DNA from: Trichoplax adhaerens | Lineage: Eukaryota > Placozoa > Uniplacotomia > Trichoplacea > Trichoplacidae | Reading direction: 5' to 3' | DNA length: 64,000 nucleotides | NCBI RefSeq assembly: GCF_000150275.1 | Contig: NW_002060976.1 | Coordinates: forward strand, 372,946-436,945 | Shown: positions 1 to 11,504 of the stretch, one piece after another | Position numbering within the stretch: the stretch's first letter is position 1 | How the letters are laid out: each line of letters begins with the position of its first letter | The notes under the pieces: model-generated | Databases searched by the model: none | What the model was told of the DNA's origin: nothing | What the model saw: only the letters and a program-made list of their open reading frames with translations | Made by a program: the position numbers and the translations under genes

Positions 1-635
1 GGCAGGACATATATCATTACATATCGAGTTACAAAATAAATTTGCGCCAATTCTATGGAAAAAAAGGGTTGATTATTACTATCGAAGTGTAAAAAACATA
101 TTGATGACATTTTGCAAGTCCTATTTCGTATTTTCATAAGTTGAATAGTTCTATGCGCAAATACAGTATACGTTATAACAGGAGAAGAATAACCCAACGC
201 TACCAGAAGTATAAATACTAATATTAGACATTTACGCCGCTCTTTTGAATTTGGATTGACATTTTTTAACAGAACCCAATAGCGATCAAGTGCAATCATC
301 ACCATTGTGACCGCAGTGCCAGTATTGAGTAAGATAGGGAAGCTACTGCAAAAGTAGCATAAAGGTCGACCAGATAACATAGGGGTTAATGATGCGGTCA
401 ATTCAATTGGCCAAGAAAATAAAAGCAATAAAATATCGTACAGTGCCAGGTTACCGATTAAACGGTAGACAAGATCTGAGGTTCCATATTTCCTCTTCTT
501 GATGATGATCAATAAAACAGTGATATTTCCTATTAAACCTGTAAAGAATATGATTGCTGCAGAAACAATTATTGATACATTTAATGCAGATTTACTATCG
601 GGACAGGTTGATGTTACGGGCATCTCGGTATTCAT
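1..635 (-). CDS. Class A (rhodopsin-like) GPCR, 3' part outside window
   Basis: One uninterrupted minus-strand frame of 211 codons runs from an ATG at 635 to the left window edge; an in-frame TAA lies upstream, so this is the first Met. It covers the N-terminus, TM1 (with a GLIGN motif), TM2 (LALYD, holding the conserved Asp), the TM2/TM3 loop (SWPIEL), TM3 with its conserved Cys, an intact DRY box (ALDRYW), TM4 and the start of TM5. By family knowledge it is a plasma-membrane G-protein-coupled receptor; the ligand is unknown. It is the left-most of six same-strand relatives and shares with them the WP and NSFPIL/SSFPIL-type motifs. The remaining TM5-TM7 should lie left of the window. Confidence 0.9.
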   Translation of the reverse strand, partial: MNTEMPVTSTCPDSKSALNVSIIVSAAIIFFTGLIGNITVLLIIIKKRKYGTSDLVYRLIGNLALYDILLLLFSWPIELTASLTPMLSGRPLCYFCSSFPILLNTGTAVTMVMIALDRYWVLLKNVNPNSKERRKCLILVFILLVALGYSSPVITYTVFAHRTIQLMKIRNRTCKMSSICFLHFDSNNQPFFSIELAQIYFVTRYVMIYVL

Positions 636-2910
636 TTTTTCCAATGTTTGTAGTAGATTACTCGATCTGTGTTGCTTGGATTAACTCCTTTATACTTTAT
701 TATCCATGAAGTACAACTTACCAGTACCTTCTATAATTGTCTACTATAACAATGATGGATGATGTTGAGCAAGGGTTGATTTTATGGGCAGGTGCAGCTG
801 TAGTTATTAATTTACGATCAATCAGGGTTTTATATATTCTAAAATTAAGCTAGTGAATAACAATTAATCCATACTTGTACGATCCTTATTGTTATTTATA
901 GAATTGCTAAAGGAACCAGCTAATTGACGTCCTAACTAGAAATTTTATGCCCTATTCTGCAATGGTAATTAATGCTTAAATTAATTATTGTAAGGGGTTA
1001 ATTAATAGAAGAAAGTCAAGCCGCTGGTATCATATTCAACTAATTGAAATAAAATATGATCGAAATTATCATTGCTGAGAACCGATAATAATATATAATT
1101 AATTAGAATACTCGTATCATCGACAATTAAAATTACGCGTATTTAAGTCAACTGGGAAGACTATGGCTTCTACTTGTTTTTGCTACTTTTCAAGATGGTA
1201 CTCATACAATAATTGTATTACTGTACAATAACGATGCATTAACAGTATCAATAAAAATAAAACTTTCCATCGAAAATAAAAGACCTATTGTGATTAAACC
1301 TATGCTTATAAATAAATATATTTACCGTAATCATTACAAAGCACTAAATGCGTTCAACTTTGACCAATTCTATTAGTTTCTAAGTAACTTATTTATCACA
1401 ATAGAAGAATACTAAAAAGGTTCAAAGAAGAGAGTTCAAAGGGAAATTCACGTCAAGTACTTTTCCTTTGCAAATAATAATCATAGAGCTGAATAATCGA
1501 ATCTCCAAAGTACACGCTAATCAGTCGAATGCACGCATACTTAAAGAAAATTAGACACTTTCCTATGGTCTATCAATTAACGTTGAAATTTTATCATAGT
1601 TATAAAGTTAAGAATAGACAACCAAAAAGATTTTCCCATAAATTTTAAAGGTCGTTATTACGTATAAATATTTCGAGAACGATATCATAACTCATCAACA
1701 GAAACAACAAAATGAGTCACAGATGTATTATAAGGTTATTAGAGGCTACTTAAGTCAAAGAAATAGATATCCCTAACTAGGATAATTATAATTATAATAG
1801 ATAATGCTTGTTTAGTATATAATAAAAAGGCACTAATCTTAGCTGCATCCCTTTTCTGCAGTAATGTGGACGTCAGTAATCGATACTTTTATTCCGCCTT
1901 TGACTTTATCATTTAATCAGCACTGGTAATATACGGAAAAGTAGCTCAATGGGCTATTTCATCATCGCCTAAAGGAGACATGTCACAGAGGCTATCGTAT
2001 CTGTACATGATTTAAACACATTTACTATTTAAAAATATCTATGATTCTACAGTAAATTCACTTATATGCAAAACAAATGGTTATAAAAATTGTTTGATAA
2101 TTATTCGGTAATTATTTTGAACAGAATTTTGTTTATTACTTCGATTGAGGAATAAGAAAATTGTAAGGGTAAGCCGTATGGAATTAATTATGAGTTCAAT
2201 CAATCTTTAGATTACTGTATATTTGATAGATATAATAACCAAAAGATACCTTTTACTCGTACTGAATAAGTGAAGCAATTCCAGTTATTTAGACATTTAA
2301 TGTTTTCTTGTTGAAACCAACTAAGCCACTTGCTGATAACTAATTAGAGAATAGAAACAGATTACTTTATTGAGCCAATATAATGCTATATTACAGGCGA
2401 TAAAGACACTTACGTTGATATCTGAACCAGAAATAATGTGATATTAATTAAAATTACATAATACTGCTATTAATTTATACTACAACATTGCACTGCCACA
2501 ATCAAATAACGAGATTAGTGGCATGTATTTAATACTAAGAAAGAATAGCAGAGGATAACAAATTTTACATAAATTGCTTAGAAAAATAAATAGAATAGAA
2601 ATATAACATGTCTGGACCAAAAGATAACATCTTATGTGGTATTAAATTAAATTTATTAATACGCTCTATTGGACAATTTCTAAAATGAGGATATTTTTTA
2701 AAGTAGGACATTCAGCATATCATAACATGCTTTACGACATCTTTTTAGCCTTATAATTTAGCGTAAAGACCTACATTACTTCAATAGATTATTTAATGGC
2801 AACTAGATATGACTATTTCTTCAGTAGCTTAAGAAGAAGTACAGCGGCTTAACTGAAAGTAAACTCTGCCATGGAAACAATTCAATTCGGCTAAATAAGA
2901 GTAGGTAAAA
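636..2910. other. Intergenic, AT-rich; no gene seen
   Basis: Separates the first two receptors of the array. No ORF with family resemblance on either strand. It must contain the promoter of the left-most receptor, but no element is recognisable. Confidence 0.5.
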
Positions 2911-4071
2911 TTAAACTGTACTTACTAAATTGATCTCTAAATGTAAGTCAGCCTTAGCAGGGGATTCTTCTACCTTATTAGCTAAATGAGTTAGCTTTAA
3001 TTTCGTACAAGGCTCAACAATTTGATCATTTCTATTTTTAATACCAAAATAAAGGCATTTTGGCTTATAATCCCAGCCATACATAGCAATCATCACCTGT
3101 CTACATTCTGGAATAGAAGCTGAGTATATAAAAGGATTGACAGCACTTCTGCTAATCAACAATAATTGGCATATTAGGAATAGAAATGAATTAATTGCAT
3201 GTGTCTGGATATTAAAAAAAGATGGACTATTTATCATAACATAATAATAAATATGTTCTGGAGTCAAGGAAAGAAAATATATGACGATTAATATTGAAGG
3301 CAATTTAATCAATTTACGGTCTTCCTCAATGTTATATCCAATTGTGGTATTATCTTTCGTAGGCAATAATTCACCTGTTTTGAAAGTACTTAATTTATAC
3401 ATCAATATCACAATCGAAAGAGGGATAACGCATAAGATATTGTATCTTAATAGAAAATAAATTTGCCACGGAGCTGAAGTTGAATAATTATGACTGCCAT
3501 ATTCGATCCAGCACTTAGCATTTACTTTAAACTTTGATGATCCCAACATGAGAGCGCTTGTTTTGTCTTCTGAGGTAAATGCTATGTCTGGACAAGCGAG
3601 AGCTAAAGCTAAAATAAAAATAACTCCTAGCTTGGAAATGTTACGCCAACATGAAGAATTTGATTTCGCTGAATTTATAGCCACATGATAGCGATCAAAA
3701 GCCATCCAAATTATCGTTAAGGCAGCCTGAGCACTAAATAGAATTGGAAAGCTATTGCTAATGTAGCATAAAATAGTGCCAAAAGGCCAAGAGAGAGCAA
3801 ATTTGACCAGTTGTATGGGCCAGTAAAATAAAAGTAGGCATATATCACACAAGGCCAGATTTCCAATAAAGTAGTAAACGGAATCTCTCATTTTGGTTTT
3901 TCTGTGTTTAATAACGAGGAATAACGTGATCATATTCCCTATCAACCCAAAGACTATAATGAAAAGAGGAAAGACATACACTATCCATTGCATTACAATT
4001 GACCAGCCATGATAACCTTGTAAACTAGGCCATAAATGATCATTTTGATAAGCATGATAGTAATTAATCAT
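2911..4071 (-). CDS. Class A GPCR, intact 386 aa, intronless
   Basis: A complete single-exon 7TM receptor. TM1 at about residues 28-52, TM2 63-85, TM3 98-122, TM4 145-165, TM5 205-226, TM6 255-279, TM7 292-318. Visible class A marks are the TM2 Asp (LALCD), the TM3/ECL2 Cys pair (C102, C187), DRYH at 126-129, TPE in TM6 (270-272, in place of CWxP) and NPFIY at 312-316. An extracellular NYS sequon is at about 195. The C-terminal tail ends in -VSTV, a class I PDZ-ligand pattern; the codons just before it also form a GTAAGT, so splicing to another tail is conceivable. Intronless, like its neighbours, which fits expansion by tandem duplication. Ligand and G-protein coupling cannot be read. Confidence 0.95.
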   Translation of the reverse strand: MINYYHAYQNDHLWPSLQGYHGWSIVMQWIVYVFPLFIIVFGLIGNMITLFLVIKHRKTKMRDSVYYFIGNLALCDICLLLFYWPIQLVKFALSWPFGTILCYISNSFPILFSAQAALTIIWMAFDRYHVAINSAKSNSSCWRNISKLGVIFILALALACPDIAFTSEDKTSALMLGSSKFKVNAKCWIEYGSHNYSTSAPWQIYFLLRYNILCVIPLSIVILMYKLSTFKTGELLPTKDNTTIGYNIEEDRKLIKLPSILIVIYFLSLTPEHIYYYVMINSPSFFNIQTHAINSFLFLICQLLLISRSAVNPFIYSASIPECRQVMIAMYGWDYKPKCLYFGIKNRNDQIVEPCTKLKLTHLANKVEESPAKADLHLEINLVSTV

Positions 4072-6184
4072 ACTGATAATGGATTTGTAAAGAGCCTTTA
4101 TGAAAGAGTATCAAATTAAAATTGATCGACGAAAAAGAAAGATTCCAATAAAAACGGAGCTATAACCGTTAGTTTCTTATCTTTATATTTGTGCTGTCGA
4201 TAAGATATCACTATAACTTGACTACTTGAAAATAAAATAATCCTAGAAATTCATAAACATTGATATACTAGCATTCATTTCTAAGCGTAAATGGGCGTTT
4301 AGCTCTCATTGTAAGTAAGAAGATCAATTATATCCATTCTCATTGTAAGCAAGAAAATCAACTATATCAATTCTCTATTTATTGTCTGTTCACCAAAAGA
4401 AACCAATTCCTGCTCTATATATCGTATAAGATGCTTTGATACATAGCTAAAAGAGACGTTTTAGCCCTCATTGAGAGCAAGAAGATCAGTTACATCCATT
4501 CTCATTGCAAGCAAGATCGGTTATATCCATTCTTTATTTATTGTCTGTTCACCAAAATAAAACCAACTTTTGCTTTGTACGTCATATAGGATACTTTGAT
4601 AAATAGAACAAATATAGAAAGTAAAAAATGGTTGACTTTAATTTAAAGACAATAATACCAACAATTATCTGACAACTAATTGTAATCAATTCCTGAGGAA
4701 GTAGGAAACTTCTATGCAACAATAAATTGCCTCTTAAATTACCCTACTAAGCTGTCTTGCATTTCATGATGGTATTAATGCTAGAGATATGAAAGTTTTA
4801 AATCTATAGTCATTTACTGTAAATGATTAGGCGTGATCAGGGAACAAAGATCTTAGTAGTGCCAACCATTTACAGAACCTATCTTTAATTTCAGTTTAAA
4901 GATTCTATCAATTCTTTTTTCTTGACCTATACAGGCATGTACACCTGCTAATATGCTCATTTCTTCTTGTTCAGAACTTAACCTTCCTCGTAAAATTCTT
5001 TACATCAATAAACTAAACTTTATTCATTGCAGCTGCTACAGTAAATAAAGAGTATATATGATTCATCGTAAGCAGTTTCTTACGTAATGCCAAGACAATC
5101 ATTTATTGCAGTTCGACTTTTTCTACAAGACACGTACTATAATACATGACAAATACGATGTAGAACATTGCTCATACTTTAGCAAGGATATAGGTAGATA
5201 AAATAGCCACAAAACCAAATACAACTTCTATACACTTATAATTACAAATATTCGCTATAGCTTCCTTAGACTTTCATGTAATCTTCCATTAACGTTTTTC
5301 TTCCTTGAAAGTATACCGCTTAGAAAGTAAGCTATCACTAAATGATTTTTAAATTTTGCTATTATTCCATACCTCATGATCTATTTTTTTATCATCTGTT
5401 TTGAAATCTCTAGTACATTTCATGCTCAGACTTTATGATTATTTTTTTCGATTGTCGAATATTGCTAGCAAACGGCTTCGCAAAATAAGTATACACAATC
5501 TACGTAAGTACCGAATTGAACTAGACATGTAGTCAATGAAGTAAACCATAACTAATTTAGCCAATGTTACCAACTAATCCACTTTCAGTCCAGGCTGAAT
5601 TTATAATACACATCAAGGACTTTTCGTTGCTGTTATAAAAACTCATCAACGCGGCCTTACTTACCAATTTTACTAATTTTTATTTTATTCATATTGACGC
5701 ATTCATGATAAACTTATATGATCATACCATTGACCAATTCTAATTACGGGTAATAGTAAAACATCGAAGATAAGGAAATATGTAATAATCTGATTAAAAT
5801 ACGCTAGAACCTTCAACTTGAGATAAATTTACGCAAAGTCCTGTATAAAGTATACGAGTGTGCTGCTATTTTGTCGTAGAAGATTTACTATTCTGCTTTG
5901 TATATCACATTCATCACCTGAGTAGTGTTAACAAAAGTACTTTGAAATAGTCCGCAAAGGCAACTTAGTCTTGCTCTCCTATATTGCAGTTAGTTACGTA
6001 TGTACAGACAGATTCTCGAATCTAGTGGATATTATACTCCGTTACTCATATTTAACCATCTTTAATCTACTACTTCACATACCAGTTACATAATATAGTA
6101 AGGATAGAATACTACAACCATGAATTGGAGAAATCGCCCTATCCTAAGTTAGATTTCATTATCGGTTGAATACCTTGAACTTAG
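4072..6184. other. Intergenic, AT-rich, with one tandem duplication
   Basis: Contains the two-copy ~160-bp duplication at 4288-4611; otherwise no gene or regulatory element recognised. Confidence 0.5.
4288..4611. repeat. Two-copy tandem duplication, unit about 160 bp
   Basis: Two diverged copies share blocks such as CTCATTG-GCAAGAAGATCA, TTTATTGTCTGTTCACCAAAA and a final CTTTGATA-ATAG. Lies directly upstream of the 386-aa receptor start (promoter side of that minus-strand gene). Confidence 0.8.
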
Positions 6185-7246
6185 CTAAATTTTGTTTTCT
6201 GATAAAGATAAATTGATCATATCGGGCTGATCGCTTTTCCGTTTGATATATGAACAGGTAAAAATAGATCGCAACGATTGCTTACACTCTGGAAAAAAGT
6301 GAGCATAGATAACGGGATTTGCGATGCATTTACTAACAGTAATAAGCTGACAAATCAAGTAGGTAATCTGGTAACGGCGATAATAGCCTAAGCGATATCG
6401 AAGGTATCCAAAATTATAGACAAAATAGAAAATGTATTCCGGAGTCCAAAAGAGTAGCAATGTAATCATTAGAATTAATGTCATTTTTGCCCATTTTTTG
6501 TGTATCGTTATATCACCATAGGTAACTGTTATTGCAGAATTTGTAGCTGTATCGTCAATCTTGATATTTCTTTTAATTTGATAATAAAGTATTACTACGA
6601 TGATCAAAGGGATAACATAAAGTGTTACGTAGAGAGAGATACAATAAATATGGTATGGATCTTGAAAATTACTATAATGGCGACCGATATAGACGAAGCA
6701 AACACGAACAGCATCATCATAATACGCTACTGGCCCGATAAATAAGCCATAGGCATATGTATAAGCTGTGAAAAGGAGGTCGGGAAAAGTGGCAGCTAGT
6801 GCTGTAAAAAAGATGGCTGCTAAAATAATTCTTTTACATGTTGTAGAAGGACTTGGATTAGCTGATTTGACAATAACTCGATATTGATGGATAGCCATAG
6901 CAACAACAGTTAGAGATGGACCGGCATTGCATAGGACAGGTAAGAGATTGAAAAAATAGCAAAGAAACGATCCAAACGGCCACGGAATCGATTTTCGGAC
7001 TAATGCTAACGGCCAGTAGAGTACAAGTAATACGATATCATAAATGACCAAACTAGTAACCAAGTAAAAAAAGAGATCTCGGACGTTATGTAATCCTTTC
7101 TTGATTAACGAAACTAAGATAGTGATATTTGTTATAATACCCAAAGATAAAATGATTGCTGATGGAATATAAGCCACAAGCTGCATGGCTAAAGGTGAAA
7201 TATCTTTAAAATCATCTGTAATGGGATTTCGCTCGCTGTTGTTCAT
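6185..7246 (-). CDS. Class A GPCR, 353 aa, HQY in place of DRY
   Basis: Intact single-exon 7TM receptor. The frame stays open up to 7288, but the first ATG is at 7246 (MNNSERN). TM1 at about 24-46, TM2 57-80, TM3 93-118, TM4 138-160, TM5 200-222, TM6 254-276, TM7 293-314. Conserved: TM2 Asp (VIYD, 70), Cys pair 96/183, FWTPE (266-270), NPVIY (310-314). The DRY box at the end of TM3 is replaced by H120-Q121-Y122, followed by R123, so the usual Asp-Arg ionic-lock pair is absent or shifted by one. The C-terminus carries DMINLS, shared with the receptor at 26907-27955 and, more loosely, the one at 2911. Apart from this it looks functional; ligand unknown. Confidence 0.93.
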   Translation of the reverse strand: MNNSERNPITDDFKDISPLAMQLVAYIPSAIILSLGIITNITILVSLIKKGLHNVRDLFFYLVTSLVIYDIVLLVLYWPLALVRKSIPWPFGSFLCYFFNLLPVLCNAGPSLTVVAMAIHQYRVIVKSANPSPSTTCKRIILAAIFFTALAATFPDLLFTAYTYAYGLFIGPVAYYDDAVRVCFVYIGRHYSNFQDPYHIYCISLYVTLYVIPLIIVVILYYQIKRNIKIDDTATNSAITVTYGDITIHKKWAKMTLILMITLLLFWTPEYIFYFVYNFGYLRYRLGYYRRYQITYLICQLITVSKCIANPVIYAHFFPECKQSLRSIFTCSYIKRKSDQPDMINLSLSENKI

Positions 7247-10200
7247 ATTTTGATTAGTCTTTGCAATATCCAAACGTGGAAATATCAATTATGCAATAAC
7301 TTATTTAAAACACCAATCAAATATGCTAATGGCAGGATGAAGGACGTAAGAAACAATTATTTTACGAGTGTGAGTAAGTAACTTGGATATTTGTTAAGCT
7401 TTCCTCAGATATTTTCGTATGTTCGCAGTCCAGCAAAAGCAAATTCAATTTTCTGTCCCTTAGAGAAGATAAAATTCTACTTTCAAGAATATCAACATCG
7501 TAGTTGTAACGATTGCATCAAGAGGTGTTTTAAACCCAGATAAGAGTTAATTAAATATTAGCCCTAATCTAGACAACCAATTTTATATTGATGATTTCCA
7601 ACAAAGAATACGATTTAGGCCTCGGATAAATATTGTAGATCATCGTACCTTAATTATACCTGAAACGAAATAAAAGCAATGCGGAAGTAATAAAGGATTC
7701 GACGCCAAGAAATTAGCATGACAATCTTTTTCAGCGACAACAAAGGCTCGGATTTTTTCAGGATTTATGTCAATAAATAGTACTTATTACCATTAAGTTC
7801 TTTGCATATGAGAAAAAATCAGCTAGATATAAATTAGAAGGCAATTTACAAAATTATTTTTACAAAGATACCGGTTTAATTTGGTAGTTTAGCGACTTAG
7901 TCCTTAACGTTGTATTGCAGAATCTTGAATTTTAAGAAAACACGATCATCACAATATTTTATAATTGTTTGGATTCTCACACGGCTAGAGATTTTTTCCT
8001 TACAAGAATAAGCAGGATCGTTTATATAGAATCTGTTAAACAAAATAGGTCATACTAGCATGAGGGATAAGACTTAGTGCTTAATAGTCTAATAATTCGT
8101 GATCGTAACCAACGAAAAAATCGAACCAAATTAACCAAATTCGGCCTAAAAAACTTATGAGATCCTAATCGTATTTCGATATTTTAGCGATAGTAGTAAA
8201 AGTATGTTATACATATGAAGATGTCCCCATAATTATCTATTACTTTTTGTAGCAGCACTACAGAAAACTCGGATTTAAATAGCTAAACTATTTTTCAAAA
8301 TTCGGTCTAAAAATTGTGGAATCCTACATTTCCATCTTTTATCGATATTGTTACAAGTCCATAAGCACAGGAAGATATAGTGAGAATCCGCTATTTTTTA
8401 TAACAATACTACAGAAAACGTGGATTTAGATAGCTAAATTATCTATAGAATAAAAGCAATGCTTACCGAAAGTTATTGCACAACCCGTAATTTCTTTAAT
8501 TATTCTCTGACTTTAGCTTACTCTAGTTTTCATAACAGTTCACCATTTCTCAAACAGAAAATAGACTATTCTTAAAGGATCCATTCAGCGATAATTACTC
8601 TTTATTGTGAATGAAGTTCGTAATTCGCCAACACAAAACTTGAGTTATTACGATAGTGCAAATCACTATGGCGATACATCATAACCTACACCTTAATTAC
8701 CTTTGAAAACACTCGAACAGCAGTTCTATACAACTTTTCTAAAACACAATCAAATACTCCTCTACAATATTCTATTCAGCAGTTTGAAATCAGGGTAGGA
8801 AACTACTCACAAATACAATTTTATATTGTCACCAGCTACTGACTTTTCCGTACTTAGTATAAACAGAACAGGTGCACCATTTAATTACGCCAGCCATAGT
8901 CTACAAATTAATTTATCAAGCACAAACGACTATTCTTTCTCATATAGAGCTTTACTTATATTACTGTCATGCACTTTAAAAAAATATTATTTTACGAATT
9001 TAGTTAAAATTACTACTCTCTTTGAGATAGATTCAATCTCTGCCGGATATTTTAATATTTCTGAAGCTTTTAGTTTGTATATGTTGCCGTATTACTTTTA
9101 AGAACATCTATATAAATCAGTCAATTAATTTCTGCCTCATTAAGGAATGGACATAAGTTAAAAGAAGTAAATGGATACTGAGTTTGTAAATGTTATAATA
9201 AATGTAATAAGATATCTATACAGGAAGGTAAGCTTGATATGATCACTAGAGTATAATACTTAAAAATAACAATATTAGCTTCTCAAATGAATGATTCACG
9301 GGAATGGAGTTACATAGGTGACATTTGGAGGCCATTTTATTAATTTTTGGCACTATTTATGTACAAAAATATCATTATATTAATTACTGATTAACATATC
9401 ACAACTTTATCTTATGTTCTTTTAAGACTTTTTTCTTTTAATCTATTTTATATTCATAGAAAGAGAAAATTTGAGACATAAGACTACTAAATTCGTCTTG
9501 AAGATGTAATTTGGATTTAATTTTTATTTCTAATTTCAGTTTTTTTTCGAACAATCCAGTTTCTGCTTTTAAGATACTCGAACTAGAGCTCTAACTCTAC
9601 CACAATAAATGCTAGCAATACGATATTATACTCATCAAGATGGTCTTAGTCCTAATATATTTTCATGATCGTAAAATTTCACAAATAAATAAACTTAACA
9701 ATATAATAACTAGATGCTTATTTTGGTCTAGTTTTCAGCATATTCCATCGTTATACCATATCGTATTTTTCTAATTTTTCAAATAAATATAATCGATGCG
9801 ACTAGCATCAATAACGTTGTTGTTAATTAAACGTTCTAAACCTAACAATAAATCATAATTGCTCTCGTTCACCTCAATTTCTATTGAATTTTGCATTATG
9901 CCATTTAGCATGTTCTAGCCTATCCGTAAAATCGAACTATTTTCAGAAGCAATTACATAATTTCTAGTCCGAGTAGAACACCTTAAAGCTAACTACACAA
10001 TAAAATTGCGATAATATTAGCTTTATTACCTACTATTTTAATATCCTACACTTCTATTTTACTAATCTACTGAGTGAAAAATACCAATCGTTCCTAAGAA
10101 CATCCAGCCATAAATGTGTTATTTCCAGCTCTAATGAAATATTTTAAAGTTAGCAATACCATACTATGGTGATTATGATGTTAGCCTTGACTGCAGAGTA

Positions 10201-10433
10201 CCATCTGATCATTTTTAGTAATAAATGCGTTAACACGCCTATCATAGGTAAGCTAAAATAGATTGGAATTTTGATATACAGGCACTAAAGCACTAAAATA
10301 GCTTACTAAAGGAATATGTAAGCTGATATACTCGATTGTTGCTAAGGAGAACTAGTCAAAGTTAATGACAAGTACTTACCACTGATCCTATTAGGGTCAA
10401 TATGCGGTATTGACATCTTCAGTCCCTTCCTAT
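7247..10433. other. Intergenic, AT-rich, with one tandem duplication
   Basis: No gene recognised. An open frame at about 8826-9101 lacks an ATG start and has no family resemblance. Contains the duplication at 8130-8455. Confidence 0.5.
8130..8455. repeat. Two-copy diverged tandem duplication, unit about 150-160 bp
   Basis: Copies share AATTCGG(C/T)CTAAAAA near the start and CTACAGAAAAC-TGGATTTA-ATAGCTAAA near the end. Non-coding. Confidence 0.75.
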
Positions 10434-11504
10434 CTACTCCTTATTATCTTTTTCAACAGCAGATAATAAAGGAGCAACTTCATTTGGTCGCAATGGCTGA
10501 ACTACCAAATCTGATGAGGGCGATCCAAAACATTGCTTTAACAAATAAATTAATGGATGCTTAATGTAGGGGCAAAAATATGCATAAATGACAGGATTAA
10601 TAGCACACTTGCTAATGCCCATTAACTTTGAAATTAGTCGAAGGAGATAGAATACATAGTGCTGATTAACAGTCATTCCTGCGCCATAGACATCTCTAAA
10701 ATTACAAATAAATAATGGAGTCCATACGATTACATGCGTTATCATCAAGACTAAAACCATTTGAATCATTTTCTTGTGTGAATCTATCATTTCTTTCTCA
10801 TCCACTGATTCTGGCTGAGAGAAATGATGCTTGGTTTTTGCGAATATTATGATCACTATAATCAATGGCAGTATGTAAAGTAAGACATATCCACAGGTAT
10901 AATAGATTTGCTCCGAACGCCTTAATATAATAGTGTTATTATGGAACTGAAACTGTGGTAAAGCTAAATGACAGCTTAAACCGAGTATTGCAGTACTCGT
11001 GGATCCACTATACAGTGAAAATGGAACATAATTAAAATCTACATCTGTAAATATAATCGATGGTAATGAGAAAGCCAAAGCAATTATGGCTATAATGATG
11101 ACGGTTGCCAATTTCCATTCACTTTTAACATTAGAAATGGTAACTTTTACTGCGATTTGATAACGATCAATAGCCATGGCAACAATGGTTAATGCTGAAG
11201 CTGCATTAAAATAAACCGTAAAGCCATTGCAGATATGACACAAGATTTCGCCGAAATACCAATGGTTGAAGATTTGATTGAGCTCATAGGGCCAATATAG
11301 TAAGAGAGTTAAGATGTCATAGAGTGCTAAACTAGCAAGTAAGCAGTGAAATTTATCCAAGGTTTTATATTTTCTGTTCCTGAATATAATAATCAGGACA
11401 TATATATTGGCAATCCACCCTGAGGATAGAATGATAACCGAAGATATGGCTGCGGTTAATTGCATCGCTAAAAGCGATATTATAGATTGCCCCAATGAAG
11501 GCAT
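10434..11504 (-). CDS. Class A GPCR, intact 356 aa
   Basis: Complete single-exon receptor starting at an ATG at 11504. TM1 at about 16-40, TM2 52-74, TM3 86-110, TM4 132-153, TM5 198-221, TM6 246-268, TM7 283-309. Canonical marks: TM2 Asp (LALYD, 63), Cys pair 89/178, DRY 113-115, WTP in TM6 (261-263), NPVIY 303-307. The ECL2 (about 155-197) is longer than in its neighbours and has an NNT sequon. The tail (about 45 aa) is acidic at the end and lacks the INL motif seen in three other receptors of the array, so it is a more distant paralogue. Of the six receptors this has the most canonical motif set. Ligand unknown. Confidence 0.95.
   Translation of the reverse strand: MPSLGQSIISLLAMQLTAAISSVIILSSGWIANIYVLIIIFRNRKYKTLDKFHCLLASLALYDILTLLLYWPYELNQIFNHWYFGEILCHICNGFTVYFNAASALTIVAMAIDRYQIAVKVTISNVKSEWKLATVIIIAIIALAFSLPSIIFTDVDFNYVPFSLYSGSTSTAILGLSCHLALPQFQFHNNTIILRRSEQIYYTCGYVLLYILPLIIVIIIFAKTKHHFSQPESVDEKEMIDSHKKMIQMVLVLMITHVIVWTPLFICNFRDVYGAGMTVNQHYVFYLLRLISKLMGISKCAINPVIYAYFCPYIKHPLIYLLKQCFGSPSSDLVVQPLRPNEVAPLLSAVEKDNKE

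Noticed and set aside
499-684. Plus-strand ORF beginning with methionines
   Set aside because: Shadow of the minus-strand GPCR at 1-635; it starts at TTG.
6500-6745. Plus-strand 81-codon ORF
   Set aside because: Antisense of the GPCR at 6185-7246.
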